A DNA stretch of 64,000 nt from an uncultured Aquimarina sp. (GCA_947498765.1 CANMLG010000002.1:1-64000); one strand, 5' to 3'. Counted from the first letter of the stretch, positions 18,799-29,520 are shown. Program-made: numbers and translations. The notes: a model not told the origin generated them from the letters alone.

Positions 18799-19899
18799 AT
18801 GAAAAACCAACTTTTAGCATCCCTATTTTGTTTAGCAACTACCCTTAGTTTTGCGCAAGAGCAAGAAGAAAGTGAAAAAAAAGCCAAAACAACTTTTACA
18901 GGTAGCGTAGATGCATTTTATGCTGCCAGTTTTAATAATGTAGAACAAACATTAACCTATCCACCTTATGAGGATAATGCCTTTTCTTTAGGTTGGGTTA
19001 GTGTAGGAGTAAAGCATGAAGCTGAAAAATATGGATTTCAAGCCAATTTAGCTTATGGTCCTAAAAACGATAACTTTTATGGATCTCGATTATATGCCGA
19101 AGAAGGAGAATCTTCTGCTTCAACATTCAATTTTATTAGAGATGCTTTTGCGTATGTAAATGCTACTGATAAATTAAAAATTTCTGGTGGAGTATTCCAA
19201 GCATTTTATGGATATGAGTTTGATGATGTTCATTTAAATCAGAACTATTCGCATGGTTATGTTTATGGAGCTTCTACAGCTGGTGTAATGGGAGCTAAAA
19301 TAGATTATGCCTTTAGTGATAAATGGAATTTAATGATTGGAGCTTTTAACAATATTTATCAGAGAGAAGAAAATAGTGATGATGATAATAAAGCAATAGC
19401 GGTAAACTTGTCATATACTACTGATCCATTATGGGTTGCTGCAACATATTTGAATAGTACAGAACCAGATGATACAGAGTATAATATTTTTGATTTAGTA
19501 GGAGGATTCACCTTATCCGATACTTTTACTTTAGGTTATAGTTTTCAACACTTAAATGTTAGTGGAGGAGTACTAGGAAATGGAGTTGAAGCAAATGTTT
19601 CTATTGCTGCTTTATATCCTTTAATAACATTTAATGAAAAATTTTCAATAGGATTAAGAGGAGAAGTTCTTTTAGATGAAGAGTCATTTTATGTAGGACA
19701 ATTTAATGGAGGACCAATACATGATGACAATACGTTATTTAATGTTACTGCATCGTTCAACTATTTTGTAAGCGAAAATTTAAAAATTACACCAGAAATA
19801 AGATTGGATGGGGCTTCAAAAGGTTCATTTAGAAAAAGTGATGGTACATTAACTGCTAATGATAGTTTTGGAGTAGTTGCTTTAACATATTTATTCTAA
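18799..19899 (+). CDS. Outer-membrane beta-barrel porin of the guanidine operon
   Basis: The 366 residues begin with a signal peptide (LASLFCLATTLSFAQ) and continue as alternating strands typical of the putative-porin (BBP2-like) family, ending in the outer-membrane signature ALTYLF. It is the first gene of the operon, 34 bases before the ABC substrate-binding lipoprotein, so it probably provides passage of the substrate across the outer membrane. Porins are not a usual part of guanidine operons described in Proteobacteria, so this looks like a Bacteroidota adaptation. Substrate specificity is inferred only from context. Confidence 0.8.
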   Translation: MKNQLLASLFCLATTLSFAQEQEESEKKAKTTFTGSVDAFYAASFNNVEQTLTYPPYEDNAFSLGWVSVGVKHEAEKYGFQANLAYGPKNDNFYGSRLYAEEGESSASTFNFIRDAFAYVNATDKLKISGGVFQAFYGYEFDDVHLNQNYSHGYVYGASTAGVMGAKIDYAFSDKWNLMIGAFNNIYQREENSDDDNKAIAVNLSYTTDPLWVAATYLNSTEPDDTEYNIFDLVGGFTLSDTFTLGYSFQHLNVSGGVLGNGVEANVSIAALYPLITFNEKFSIGLRGEVLLDEESFYVGQFNGGPIHDDNTLFNVTASFNYFVSENLKITPEIRLDGASKGSFRKSDGTLTANDSFGVVALTYLF

Positions 19900-19933
19900 A
19901 CGTCTACTCAAAATTTAAAAAAAATAACCAATT

Positions 19934-20899
19934 ATGAAAAAAATAGTTATTCTATTTGTATCACTTACAACATTATTTAGTTGTAAAGAAAAAAAAGAAC
20001 CTTTAAAAATTGGCTATAGTGATTGGCCAGGGTGGATAGCATGGGATATTGCTATTTCAAAAGGCTGGTTTAAAGAAGCCGGTGTTGATGTAGATTTTTC
20101 TTGGTTCGAGTATGTACCATCAATGGATGCTTTTGCATCGGGTAATATTGATGCTGTTAATATGACTAATGGAGATGCATTGGTAACTGGAGCTACAGGA
20201 GCTTCTAATGTAATGATATTAGTATCTGACTACAGTAATGGAAATGACATGATAGTAGCAGCACCAGGAATCGAAACTATGTCCGATTTAAAAGGAAAAA
20301 AAATAGGTTTAGAAGTAGGTTTTGTAGAGCATTTATTGTTAAATAAAGGTTTGGAAAGTGTTGGATTATCTGAATCTGATGTAGAACTTGTTAATGTAGC
20401 TACTCATCAAACAGCTCAAACATTGGCATCAGGTGAAGTTGACGCTATTGCAGCTTGGCAGCCTAATTCAGGTGAAGCTTTAAAAGAAGTTTCGGGATCA
20501 AAACCAATATATACAAGTGCTAATGTACCAGGGTTAATTTACGATTGTTTAGCTGTTTCTCCTTCTAGTCTTTCAGAAAGAAGAGAAGATTGGGCTAAAG
20601 TTGTTAAGGTATGGTACAGAGTTGTAGATTTTTTAGCTGATCCGGCTAATAAAGCAGAAGCCTTAGAAATTATGTCGAGTAGAGCAGGTGTAACACCTAA
20701 TGAGTACGCTTACTTTATGAAAGGAGTTAAATTTTTAAGTCTTAATGAAGCAAAGCAGGTTTTTGCAAAAGGAGATGGTTTACAGTCTATTTATGGTTCT
20801 TCTAAATTGGTCGATAAATTTAATGTAACTAATAAAGTATATGAAAAAGCACAAAATATTGATTCTTATATAGATCCATCAATAACTCTTGAACAGTAA
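19934..20899 (+). CDS. ABC transporter substrate-binding lipoprotein (nitrate/taurine/guanidine type)
   Basis: Substrate receptor of the importer. It has a lipoprotein signal with lipobox LFSC (C17), so it is anchored in the membrane facing the periplasm. The fold is of the NMT1/SsuA-like family: an opening [20 protein letters not shown] strand-helix, [10 protein letters not shown], and [19 protein letters not shown]. The W-rich opening is typical of the family members found in urea/guanidine operons. It sits between the porin and the permease. Guanidine as substrate is inferred from the downstream enzymes. Confidence 0.88.
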   Translation: MKKIVILFVSLTTLFSCKEKKEPLKIGYSDWPGWIAWDIAISKGWFKEAGVDVDFSWFEYVPSMDAFASGNIDAVNMTNGDALVTGATGASNVMILVSDYSNGNDMIVAAPGIETMSDLKGKKIGLEVGFVEHLLLNKGLESVGLSESDVELVNVATHQTAQTLASGEVDAIAAWQPNSGEALKEVSGSKPIYTSANVPGLIYDCLAVSPSSLSERREDWAKVVKVWYRVVDFLADPANKAEALEIMSSRAGVTPNEYAYFMKGVKFLSLNEAKQVFAKGDGLQSIYGSSKLVDKFNVTNKVYEKAQNIDSYIDPSITLEQ

Positions 20900-20912
20900 A
20901 ATAGTAAAATTA

Positions 20913-21878
20913 ATGAAGGTATTTGAAAAATTATTTCCAATTAGGAAGCTATTGGATAAAAATACAAGAAGTATTTTATTTATACTTTCATTTGCATTAC
21001 CAATTTTGCTTTGGTGTGCTATTAGTTACCTTCCTTTTTTATGGCATCCTATGGTTACTATTACTGATACTGGTGATGTTAGCTATTTTAAAAAAGAAAC
21101 GCTTGTAAAAAGAAAGGTATTTGAGGCCGAAAATAAGAGAATGCAAAGTAAAGGATTATTACAAGCTCAAGGCTATAGGAGTAATCCAATTTATTTGCCA
21201 AAACCTCATAATGTTGTTCATAGTTTAATAAAATCATTTATTACCCCTCCAAGAAGGAGGGGTAATCCTTGGTTACATGAAAGCTTATTACATAGTATTC
21301 AAATTATTTTTTTAGGCTTTTTAATTTCATCAATAGTTGGTGTCCCCTTAGGGATTTTATGTGGCACCTATAGTTTTTTTAATACTCTGATTGCTCCATT
21401 TATAGAATATTTCAGATACTTACCAGCTCCAGTTTTTGGAGCATTAGCAGTAGCAATTTTAGGTATTAATGATGGGCCTAAAATTGCCATAATTGTTATT
21501 GGTACTTTTTTTCAGCAAGTACTAGTAATAGCTAACACGACTTCTAAATTAAATAGTAGTTTAATTGAAGCTGCTCAAACATTGGGAGCTTCAAACTTAA
21601 CTATATTAAAAACAATAATTATTCCAGGAACATTACCAGATATATATAAAGATATGCGAATTTTATTAGGATGGGCATGGACTTATTTAGTAGTAGCAGA
21701 AGTGGTAGGGACAAGTACAGGTATTACTTGGTTTATTAATCAACAAGCTAAATATAGAAATTTTGAACAAGTATATGCAGCTATTTTAATTATTGGAATT
21801 ATTGGGCTTTTATCAGACCAATTATTAGCATATGTAGGTAGAAAGATATTTAAGAAACATATTATTCAGGAAATATAA
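20913..21878 (+). CDS. ABC transporter permease (guanidine/taurine type)
   Basis: Membrane subunit of the importer. It has one N-terminal transmembrane helix (about 20-40), a periplasmic segment, and a five-helix BPD_transp_1 core with the ATPase-contact EAAQTLGASNLTILKTIIIPG loop. The ATG at 20913 was chosen: the frame extends to a TTG at 20889, but that lies inside the end of the preceding gene. It starts 13 bases after the binding-protein stop and ends 9 bases before the ATPase gene, so the three are one transcript. A GC-rich inverted repeat inside the gene (21243-21267) encodes TPPRRRG. Confidence 0.88.
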   Translation: MKVFEKLFPIRKLLDKNTRSILFILSFALPILLWCAISYLPFLWHPMVTITDTGDVSYFKKETLVKRKVFEAENKRMQSKGLLQAQGYRSNPIYLPKPHNVVHSLIKSFITPPRRRGNPWLHESLLHSIQIIFLGFLISSIVGVPLGILCGTYSFFNTLIAPFIEYFRYLPAPVFGALAVAILGINDGPKIAIIVIGTFFQQVLVIANTTSKLNSSLIEAAQTLGASNLTILKTIIIPGTLPDIYKDMRILLGWAWTYLVVAEVVGTSTGITWFINQQAKYRNFEQVYAAILIIGIIGLLSDQLLAYVGRKIFKKHIIQEI

Positions 21879-21887
21879 ATTTTGTAA

Positions 21888-22775
21888 ATGATGGATTCAA
21901 TAAAATTACCTGATTATAAAGTACAAAGTACAGAAGTAAAAAAACGTTTTGATCGATTAAAAGAACGAAATGTTAAAATGACTATAAATAAGCTTTATAA
22001 AACTTTTGATACAGAAAAGGGACCTATTTTAGAGAATGTATCTTTTTCAACATATAAGCGAGAGTTTACTTCAGTTATTGGACCTTCGGGTTGTGGTAAA
22101 TCAACACTAATTCGTTTAGTTGCCGGTCTGGAAAGTATCGATTCTGGTACTATTACGGTAAGTGGGAATGATGTGAAAAAGCCAGGAATTGAACGAGGAA
22201 TGGTTTTTCAGGAATACACGCTTTTTCCATGGCTTACCATCACAGAAAATGTGATGTATGGTTTGTTAAGGCAAAAGATGTCTAAAATAGAAGCAAAAAA
22301 AGAAGCATTAAAATGGATAAATTTGGTAGGTTTAGAAAAATATGAAGATGCTTACCCTTCTCAACTTTCAGGAGGGATGAAGCAGCGAGTGGCTATTGCA
22401 CGTTCTCTAGCAACCCAACCAGAAATGTTACTAATGGACGAACCCTTTGGAGCTTTAGATGCACAAACAAGGGCTAGAATGCAAGCTTATTTATTACAAA
22501 TTTGGCGAAATATTGATATTTCTATTATGTTTGTTACTCACGATTTGGACGAAGCTATCTATTTATCAGATCGAATTATTGTATTAAAAGGAAATCCAGG
22601 TGAAATTGCAGAAATTATAGAAGTTCCTATTTCAAGACCCAGAAGCCCTGAACAATTTTTAACTCCAGAGTTTTTAGCAACAAAAAAAAGATTAGAAGCA
22701 CTTATCCATAGTAATAGTGAAGTAGAGGCAGTTCCTGTAATTCCAACTACCGATCTTGTGAATGAAATCATGTAA
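21888..22775 (+). CDS. ABC transporter ATP-binding protein (guanidine/taurine type)
   Basis: Energises the importer. The 295 residues show Walker [11 protein letters not shown]-loop [10 protein letters not shown], signature [12 protein letters not shown], Walker [12 protein letters not shown] and the switch histidine in FVTHDLDEA. This is the SsuB/TauB/NrtD type. An N-terminal extension of about 30 residues precedes the ATPase domain; two adjacent ATG codons (21888 and 21891) are possible starts. Confidence 0.92.
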   Translation: MMDSIKLPDYKVQSTEVKKRFDRLKERNVKMTINKLYKTFDTEKGPILENVSFSTYKREFTSVIGPSGCGKSTLIRLVAGLESIDSGTITVSGNDVKKPGIERGMVFQEYTLFPWLTITENVMYGLLRQKMSKIEAKKEALKWINLVGLEKYEDAYPSQLSGGMKQRVAIARSLATQPEMLLMDEPFGALDAQTRARMQAYLLQIWRNIDISIMFVTHDLDEAIYLSDRIIVLKGNPGEIAEIIEVPISRPRSPEQFLTPEFLATKKRLEALIHSNSEVEAVPVIPTTDLVNEIM

Positions 22776-22814
22776 AATAAGTTTTATAAAAGATAAATTA
22801 TTTTAAATAAAAAA

Positions 22815-23552
22815 ATGACGATGAAACAATTTAATAGCGAATTGGTTTTGTTAGAAAAAACAATACCAGGAGGATGGAATTTTAGTCATATTTTAAAAAA
22901 AGGAAGCACACTTCGTTTAACAGATATTGAAGGAGGCGTTAATGTTTCTACATTATTATTTAATCAAAAAAATTATGGTGAACGCTATAATATGGCTGAT
23001 ACACTAAAAGCACAATTTACATCCTATCTTACAACAGGACATGCTCTTTATTCAGATATGGGACGTATTTTAGTATCCATAATAAATGATACTTGTGGTT
23101 GGCATGATACAATGACAGGTTGTAGTACTAAAGAAAGTAATAAAAAAAAATATGGTAAAAAGAACTACCAAGAATATAGAAATGCATATTACCGAGATAG
23201 TTTTACCTCCTTATTAACTGAAGTTTCTAAATATGGCATGTCATTAAAAGATATGCATTCTTTAGTCAATTTTTTCACACGTATCGATGTAGATCAAAAT
23301 GGAGATATTCAATATGGAGCAGTATCCAAAGCAGGGTCATTTGTAGACCTACAAGCAGAAATGGATACTTTAATAATATTAAATACATGTCCACACCCAT
23401 TAAACCCAAGTAACGATTACGAACCAAAGCCCCTGAAAATATCCGTTTGGGATGCTCATATTTCTCCAAAAGAAAACCCAGCATTTCACTTGCGTGATGA
23501 AAATAAAAGAGGCTTTACCAATACCATTAATTACACTAAAAGTCTATATTAA
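22815..23552 (+). CDS. DUF1989 protein UAAP1-type, carboxyguanidine deiminase subunit
   Basis: The 245 residues belong to DUF1989, formerly called urea carboxylase-associated protein 1. Paired DUF1989 proteins next to such carboxylases have been shown to be carboxyguanidine deiminase (CgdAB), which converts carboxyguanidine to allophanate and ammonia. Visible family marks are the ADTLKAQFT segment, [13 protein letters not shown] with likely metal-binding Cys/His, [14 protein letters not shown], and [12 protein letters not shown] near the end. The partner begins one base after its stop. Which of the two corresponds to CgdA or CgdB I cannot say. Confidence 0.88.
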   Translation: MTMKQFNSELVLLEKTIPGGWNFSHILKKGSTLRLTDIEGGVNVSTLLFNQKNYGERYNMADTLKAQFTSYLTTGHALYSDMGRILVSIINDTCGWHDTMTGCSTKESNKKKYGKKNYQEYRNAYYRDSFTSLLTEVSKYGMSLKDMHSLVNFFTRIDVDQNGDIQYGAVSKAGSFVDLQAEMDTLIILNTCPHPLNPSNDYEPKPLKISVWDAHISPKENPAFHLRDENKRGFTNTINYTKSLY

Positions 23553-23553
23553 A

Positions 23554-24177
23554 ATGAGTTTAGATAGTAAAAATGCAATATATAAAAAAGTAGTTTTAGC
23601 AGGTGATTATTGGTCTCATGAGATTAAAAAAGGGCAATCTTTTAGGATAGTTGATTGCAAAGGAAATCAAGCCGCTGATACTATGTTTTATGCCCTTGAT
23701 AACCTCCAAGAAAGATATAGTGCCCAAGACACTATTAATCATCAAAAAAATGTATACCTAACCAAAGGGAGCGAAATCATTTCTAATAGGGGAAATGTGC
23801 TACTGACTATAACGGATGATACCTGTGGTAGGCATGATACTTTAGGAGGCGCTTGTTCTGCCGAAAGTAATTCTGTACGTTATGATTTAGATAAAATACA
23901 TATGCATAATTGCAGGGATTCTTTTATGGCTGCACTACGTGAATATGATATTGAATTGGGCAAAAAAGATTTAAATAGTAATATCAATTTTTTTATGAAT
24001 GTGCCAATATCACCAGATGGGAAATCAACTTTTTCAGATGGAGTATCCGCAGCCGGGAAGTATGTTGAACTTAAAGCTCATGTGGATGTACTTTGTATAA
24101 TAAGTAATTGTCCTCAATTGAATAATCCATGTAATGCTTATAACCCTACACCTATAGAGGTATTAATTTGGGACTGA
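23554..24177 (+). CDS. DUF1989 protein UAAP2-type, carboxyguanidine deiminase subunit
   Basis: Second DUF1989 subunit, 207 residues when started at the ATG at 23554 (the frame is open upstream, but only inside the preceding gene). Family marks parallel those of its partner: [41 protein letters not shown], and [15 protein letters not shown] at the C-terminus. With its partner it should deiminate carboxyguanidine produced by the carboxylase encoded next. The one-base gap between the genes indicates coupled translation and equal dosage, fitting a hetero-oligomer. Confidence 0.88.
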   Translation: MSLDSKNAIYKKVVLAGDYWSHEIKKGQSFRIVDCKGNQAADTMFYALDNLQERYSAQDTINHQKNVYLTKGSEIISNRGNVLLTITDDTCGRHDTLGGACSAESNSVRYDLDKIHMHNCRDSFMAALREYDIELGKKDLNSNINFFMNVPISPDGKSTFSDGVSAAGKYVELKAHVDVLCIISNCPQLNNPCNAYNPTPIEVLIWD

Positions 24178-24187
24178 TATACACATA

Positions 24188-27100
24188 ATGATGATTGAAA
24201 AAGTATTAATTGCTAACCGTGGAGAAATTGCTGTTAGAATTATAAAGACCCTAAAAAAAATGGGGAAAGTGGCTGTGGCTATATATAATGAGGCCGATAT
24301 TAATGCCACTCATATGTTAGAAGCAGATGAGGCATTTTATATAGGTTCGGGTAGTGTAGCAGAAACTTACTTAAACACCACACTTATACTTACTATTGTA
24401 AAGGAGCATCATATAAATGCAATACATCCCGGCTATGGTTTATTGAGCGAGAATGCTTCTTTTGCTAAATTATTAGAAGATAATGGTATTGTATTTTTAG
24501 GTCCAACACCTGAACAAATTGAAACATTTGGATTAAAACACAAGGCTAGAGAGGTTGCTATACAAAGTGAATTACCTGTATTAAATGGCACAGAATTGCT
24601 TAGCTCATACGAAGAAGCAGAAAAGGCAGCTGATCAAATAGGATACCCTGTAATTATTAAAAGTACAGGTGGAGGTGGGGGTATTGGTATGCAAATATGT
24701 CATTCTAAAGATAAATTAAAAGCCGCATATAATACTACAATTAGTTTAGCCGAAAAAAATTTTTCTAATGCCGGTGTTTTTTTAGAAAAATATTTAGAAA
24801 AAGCAAGGCATGTAGAGGTCCAAATTTTTGGTGATGGAAAAGGTGGAGGTTTAGTTTTAGGAGATAGAGATTGTTCCATTCAAAGGCGTTCTCAAAAAAT
24901 AATAGAGGAAACACCAGCACCTAATATTCCAGCAACAATAAGACAAAGTTTATATGCAGGAGCTAAAAATTTAATGAAGCATATAGCATACCGTAGTGCT
25001 GGCACCATTGAATTTTTATATGATGAAGCTGATCAATCTTTTTATTTTTTAGAAGTTAACACACGTTTGCAAGTAGAACATACAGTAACCGAAGAGGTGT
25101 TTAAAATGGATATAGTTAAAGCTATGATCCAACTTCAAGAAGGTACGTTTACGTTTCCAGATAATGTGATTTCTACAGGAGCTTCCATGCAATTTAGATT
25201 GTATTCGGAAGATCCTTATAAAAATTATTTACCAGTAACAGGCGTTGTAACAAAATTAAACTTTCCTAAAAATGCCAGAATAGATACTTGGATAAGAGAA
25301 GGCATTGAAATTTCCCCCTATTTTGATCCATTACTCGCAAAAATAATTGTTACTGCCGAAAATAGAGCGCAATGTGTTCAAAAAGCAATTGAGGTACTTT
25401 CGAAGACCAAAATTGAAGGTGTTGAAACAAACCTAGAATTTCTATTGAGTATTGCTAAAAGCAAAACATTTGCAGATGCAAATTTATCTACACAGTTTTT
25501 AAAAAGTCATCAATATACGAGTCATGCAATAGACATACTTTCACCAGGAATATTTACTACAGTTCAAGATTTTCCAGGTAGAACAGGCTATTGGATGGTA
25601 GGTATTCCTCCTTCGGGCCCAATGGATAGTAGAGCATTCCGATTAGGGAATCAAATGTTAGGAAATCCAAAGGAAGCTGCGGGTATAGAAATTACATTGC
25701 AGGGACCAAAGATTCAGTTTAGAGCCCAAACGGATTTTGTTATAACAGGAGCAAATATTAAAGCTAAGTTAAATGATAATTCATTAACTAATTATACTTT
25801 ATACAAAGCAAAAAAAGGAGATGTTTTAGCATTTAATAATATACTAGATGCAGGACAAAGAGCCTACCTTTTACTAGGGGGAGGTATTGCTATTTCCGAT
25901 TACCTCGGAAGTAAGTCTACTTTTAGTCTAGGAGTTATGGGTGGACATGCAGGCCGTATACTTAGGACAGGTGATGTACTTCATTTAAATGATAGTGAAT
26001 ACACACCAAAACAAGAAAAAATAAATATTTCAGAGATTTCTTCTGAAATAAGCATAGATGTACTGTATGGTCCTCATGGAGCGCCTGATTTTTTTGAAGA
26101 GGCTTACATAGAAGAGTTTTTAAATGCCACATGGGGAGTACATTTCAATTCATCTCGTACTGGAATTCGTTTGTTAGGCCCTTCACCTAAATGGACAAGA
26201 ACAGATGGGGGAGATGCAGGCTTGCACCCATCAAATATTCACGATAATGCGTATGCCATAGGTGCAATTGATTTTACAGGAGATACACCTATACTTTTAG
26301 GACCAGACGGTCCTAGTTTAGGGGGGTTTGTATGTCCTTTTACCATAATAAAAGCTGATTTATGGAAAATGGGGCAGCTTTCAATAAATTCAAAAATCAA
26401 ATTTAATTTAGTTACTTATGAACAAGCCGTAGAAAAAGAAAAAGCTGAAGAATTGTTTATTGAAACTCTAGTTGATAAAGTACCTCAATATTTGACTTCT
26501 TCTATAAAAGATGTAAGTCCCATATTAGCACAATATCATTTTAAATCGCATGAAGTATGTATACGACAATCGGGATATAATAATATTTTAATTGAATTAG
26601 GTAAACTGGAATTGGATTTAGAATTGCGTTTAGTAATTCATAAATTATTCCAAGCTCTAGAAGTTGAAAAAGACGAAGGCATTATTGATATTACACCAGG
26701 TGTTAGGTCATTGCAAATTCATTTTGAACCATTAGTAATAAATAGAAATAAATTACTCGTTAAAGTTTATAATATACTATCTGAATTAGAAAGTATAGAA
26801 GATATTACGGTTCCTTCTAGAGTAGTTTACCTTCCTTTAAGCTGGAATGATCCTCAAGCAAAACTGGCTATGGAAAAATACCATACCACTGTTAGGACAG
26901 ATGCTCCTTGGTCTCCAGATAATATTGAATTCATTCGAAGAATTAATGGGTTTGAATCAATAGAGAAAGTACAAAATTTAATTTTTGAAGCTTCTTACTT
27001 AGTTATGGGATTGGGCGATGTATATTTAGGAGCACCAATTGCTACACCAATTGACCCCAGACATCGTTTGGTTACTACAAAATACAATCCAGCACGTACC

Positions 27101-27763
27101 TGGACTCCCGATAATGCAGTAGGTATTGGTGGAGCATACTTGTGTATTTATGGAATGGAAGGGCCTGGTGGTTATCAATTATTTGGAAGAACTTTACAAA
27201 TGTGGAATACCTATCCTGAAGGCAAATACTTTACAGAGAAAGAACCATTTTTGTTGCGCTTTTTTGATCAAATAAAATTTTATCCAGTATCTGCTGAAGA
27301 ATTAGTACAGATAAGACGTGATTTTCCTCAAGGAAGATATCCTTTAAAAATAGAAGAAACTACTTTTAGTTTAAAGGAATATAAAAACTTTTTAGAAGAA
27401 AATAAGCAGTCAATCACTGTTTTTAAAGAGAAACAAAAAGCAGCGTTTAATACAGAAAAAGAGGATTGGATAAGGACAGGGAAGCTTAATTTTAATCAAG
27501 AAGATCGAGTTTCTGAAGAGAATATTAGCATTCATATTCCTGAAGGCTCAGAGGGAGTAGCGGCTCCAATAGCAGCTGTTGTATGGAAAGTTGAGGTGAA
27601 TAAAGGTGATAAAGTTAGCAAAGGGCAACCCCTTGTTGTACTTGAAAGTATGAAAATGGAATCTACAATTTGTAGTGATATTGAAGGTGTTATTGATAAT
27701 GTATTTATTAAAACAGGAAATGAAGTAACTGCAGGTGATTTTATGTTCTCTATAAAGGTTTAA
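24188..27763 (+). CDS. Biotin-dependent guanidine (urea) carboxylase
   Basis: Carboxylates guanidine (or urea) with ATP and bicarbonate. The 1191 residues hold a biotin carboxylase domain (about 1-445; LIANRGEIAVR, glycine loop STGGGGGIGM, EVNTRLQVEH), the KipI-like carboxyltransferase halves AHS2 (from DILSPGIFTTVQDFPGRTGY) and AHS1 (about 760-980), and a C-terminal biotinyl domain with LESMKMES, biotin on K1156. The length is that of urea carboxylases without a fused hydrolase. Association with the DUF1989 pair favours guanidine as the real substrate, since a urea carboxylase would not need a deiminase. Active-site residues that separate the two activities were not scored. Confidence 0.93.
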   Translation: MMIEKVLIANRGEIAVRIIKTLKKMGKVAVAIYNEADINATHMLEADEAFYIGSGSVAETYLNTTLILTIVKEHHINAIHPGYGLLSENASFAKLLEDNGIVFLGPTPEQIETFGLKHKAREVAIQSELPVLNGTELLSSYEEAEKAADQIGYPVIIKSTGGGGGIGMQICHSKDKLKAAYNTTISLAEKNFSNAGVFLEKYLEKARHVEVQIFGDGKGGGLVLGDRDCSIQRRSQKIIEETPAPNIPATIRQSLYAGAKNLMKHIAYRSAGTIEFLYDEADQSFYFLEVNTRLQVEHTVTEEVFKMDIVKAMIQLQEGTFTFPDNVISTGASMQFRLYSEDPYKNYLPVTGVVTKLNFPKNARIDTWIREGIEISPYFDPLLAKIIVTAENRAQCVQKAIEVLSKTKIEGVETNLEFLLSIAKSKTFADANLSTQFLKSHQYTSHAIDILSPGIFTTVQDFPGRTGYWMVGIPPSGPMDSRAFRLGNQMLGNPKEAAGIEITLQGPKIQFRAQTDFVITGANIKAKLNDNSLTNYTLYKAKKGDVLAFNNILDAGQRAYLLLGGGIAISDYLGSKSTFSLGVMGGHAGRILRTGDVLHLNDSEYTPKQEKINISEISSEISIDVLYGPHGAPDFFEEAYIEEFLNATWGVHFNSSRTGIRLLGPSPKWTRTDGGDAGLHPSNIHDNAYAIGAIDFTGDTPILLGPDGPSLGGFVCPFTIIKADLWKMGQLSINSKIKFNLVTYEQAVEKEKAEELFIETLVDKVPQYLTSSIKDVSPILAQYHFKSHEVCIRQSGYNNILIELGKLELDLELRLVIHKLFQALEVEKDEGIIDITPGVRSLQIHFEPLVINRNKLLVKVYNILSELESIEDITVPSRVVYLPLSWNDPQAKLAMEKYHTTVRTDAPWSPDNIEFIRRINGFESIEKVQNLIFEASYLVMGLGDVYLGAPIATPIDPRHRLVTTKYNPARTWTPDNAVGIGGAYLCIYGMEGPGGYQLFGRTLQMWNTYPEGKYFTEKEPFLLRFFDQIKFYPVSAEELVQIRRDFPQGRYPLKIEETTFSLKEYKNFLEENKQSITVFKEKQKAAFNTEKEDWIRTGKLNFNQEDRVSEENISIHIPEGSEGVAAPIAAVVWKVEVNKGDKVSKGQPLVVLESMKMESTICSDIEGVIDNVFIKTGNEVTAGDFMFSIKV

Positions 27764-27781
27764 CCCTATTAATTTTATAAC

Positions 27782-29515
27782 GTGACTATACAAGAAATAC
27801 AAGATTTATTGCTAAACGATTTTAGTGACTACAAAAATAAATTAGTTACAAATCAAAAAGAACTAACAGAAAGGTTTGAAGATGAGCATATTTTTATAAG
27901 TTTATTGGATAAGAAAATCTTGATTGATAAAATTGATCAAACGGTAGGTAAATCTTTGGATAATTATCCGTTATTAGGAATTCCATTTGTTGTAAAAGAT
28001 AATATTGATGTCTTAGGCTTTGCAACAACTTCGGGTTGTAAAGCTTATACATATATACCAAAGGAATCTGCATTTGCTGTACAGCAGTTGGAAAAAGCGG
28101 GAGCTATTTGTATTGGTAAAACGAATATGGATCAGTTTGCTACAGGTTTAGTGGGGACACGTTCTCCTTATGGTATGGCTAAAAATTATTTTAATGAAGC
28201 ATATATACCAGGAGGATCTAGTTCGGGGTCGGCCAGCGCAGTAGCGGCGGGCTATGTTGCTTTTTCGCTAGGAACAGATACGGCAGGTTCTGGACGGGTG
28301 CCTGCTGCGTTTCAAAATATCATTGGATTTAAACCTAGTAAAGGAGTTGTTTCTTGTACGGGTGTTGTTCCAGCCTGTAAATCCTTAGATTGCGTTTCTG
28401 TTTTTGCTAATGAATTAAAAGATGTGGAGCTGGTTTTGTCGATTGTAAGTGTTTATGATTCAAATGACTCTTACAGTATAAATAATAATCAATTAGCATT
28501 AAAAACTAACATTAAAATTGCTGTTCCCTTGAAAGCAAATTTGAAGTTTTTTGGAAATGAAGGGTATGAGAAGGCTTATACTAATTTTATTACTTCGCTT
28601 TACGATAAAAATTATAGTGTTGAGCAAATCGATTTTACTCCCATGTTTGAAGCCGCTAAACTATTGTATGGTGGCCCATGGTTATCGGAAAGGTACCATG
28701 CAGTGGGTGAATTTATTACGCAACATGCAACTGAAGTGAACAAAACTGTATTAGAAGTTATTTCCGGAGGTAAAAATAATTTGGCAACTTCTTATTTTGA
28801 TGCAGAATATAAATTGAAGACTTTTAAAAAGCAGTTTGATCATTATGTGGAATCTTATGATGCCTTTGTAATGCCCACTGTAGGAACTATTTATACTAAA
28901 GAAGAAATAAATGAAAATCCTATAGATTTAAACACCAATTTAGGGTACTACACAAATTTTATGAACTTGTTGGATTGTACAGCAGTAGCCCTTCCTGTAT
29001 CTATAACCGAAAATAAATTACCTTTTGGAATTACATTATTTGCGCCAGCATTAAATGATGAAAATTTACTATCAATGGCCCAATCTATGAAAAATAACGA
29101 CCTATTGAATTTACCTAAACCACAAATGGATTATATAGATATAGCAGTTTGTGGGGCACATAAAACAGGAGGATCCTTAAATTATCAACTTTTAGAAATT
29201 GAAGCGATATATAAATCAACACTTTTTACAACTCCAGAATACCGTTTTTATGCATTAGATCATTTAGATCCCATACGACCAGGATTAATTAAAGATCCTA
29301 AAAATGGAGCAAAAATAGAAGTGCAATTATGGAAAGTCCCAAGTGCTCAATTAGGAGGATTTATAAATCAAATTGAAGCTCCGTTAAGTTTTGGGAAAAT
29401 TACATTAGAAAATGGAGCTAGTGTAACTTCTTTTTTATGTGAGGGTTATGCTTTGGAAGAAGCTAAAGAAATTACTAGTCTACAAACATGGGAAAAATAT
29501 TTAGAAACTCTTTAA
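27782..29515 (+). CDS. atzF: Allophanate hydrolase
   Basis: Splits allophanate into ammonia and CO2, the last step of the pathway. The 577 residues contain an amidase-signature domain with triad K72 (VVKDN), cis-Ser S146 (PGGSSSGSA) and nucleophile S170 (DTAGSG), then the C-terminal allophanate hydrolase domain from about 450 (VCGAHKTGGSLN...). The start is a GTG at 27782, 18 bases after the carboxylase stop. There is no fusion to the carboxylase, as in most bacteria. It is the last gene of the operon and converges on the deiodinase-like gene with a 5-base gap. Confidence 0.93.
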   Translation: MTIQEIQDLLLNDFSDYKNKLVTNQKELTERFEDEHIFISLLDKKILIDKIDQTVGKSLDNYPLLGIPFVVKDNIDVLGFATTSGCKAYTYIPKESAFAVQQLEKAGAICIGKTNMDQFATGLVGTRSPYGMAKNYFNEAYIPGGSSSGSASAVAAGYVAFSLGTDTAGSGRVPAAFQNIIGFKPSKGVVSCTGVVPACKSLDCVSVFANELKDVELVLSIVSVYDSNDSYSINNNQLALKTNIKIAVPLKANLKFFGNEGYEKAYTNFITSLYDKNYSVEQIDFTPMFEAAKLLYGGPWLSERYHAVGEFITQHATEVNKTVLEVISGGKNNLATSYFDAEYKLKTFKKQFDHYVESYDAFVMPTVGTIYTKEEINENPIDLNTNLGYYTNFMNLLDCTAVALPVSITENKLPFGITLFAPALNDENLLSMAQSMKNNDLLNLPKPQMDYIDIAVCGAHKTGGSLNYQLLEIEAIYKSTLFTTPEYRFYALDHLDPIRPGLIKDPKNGAKIEVQLWKVPSAQLGGFINQIEAPLSFGKITLENGASVTSFLCEGYALEEAKEITSLQTWEKYLETL

Positions 29516-29520
29516 ATTGA

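Noticed and set aside
21243..21267. GC-rich inverted repeat inside the ABC permease gene, possibly an inserted palindromic element or internal terminator
   Set aside because: It is in frame, encodes TPPRRRG in a position where related permeases appear to have a similar proline/arginine-rich stretch, and no T-run follows, so it is more likely ordinary coding sequence.
27548..27802. Minus-strand open frame over the biotinyl domain of the carboxylase
   Set aside because: A shadow of the real gene in another frame; no start context, signal or family resemblance.
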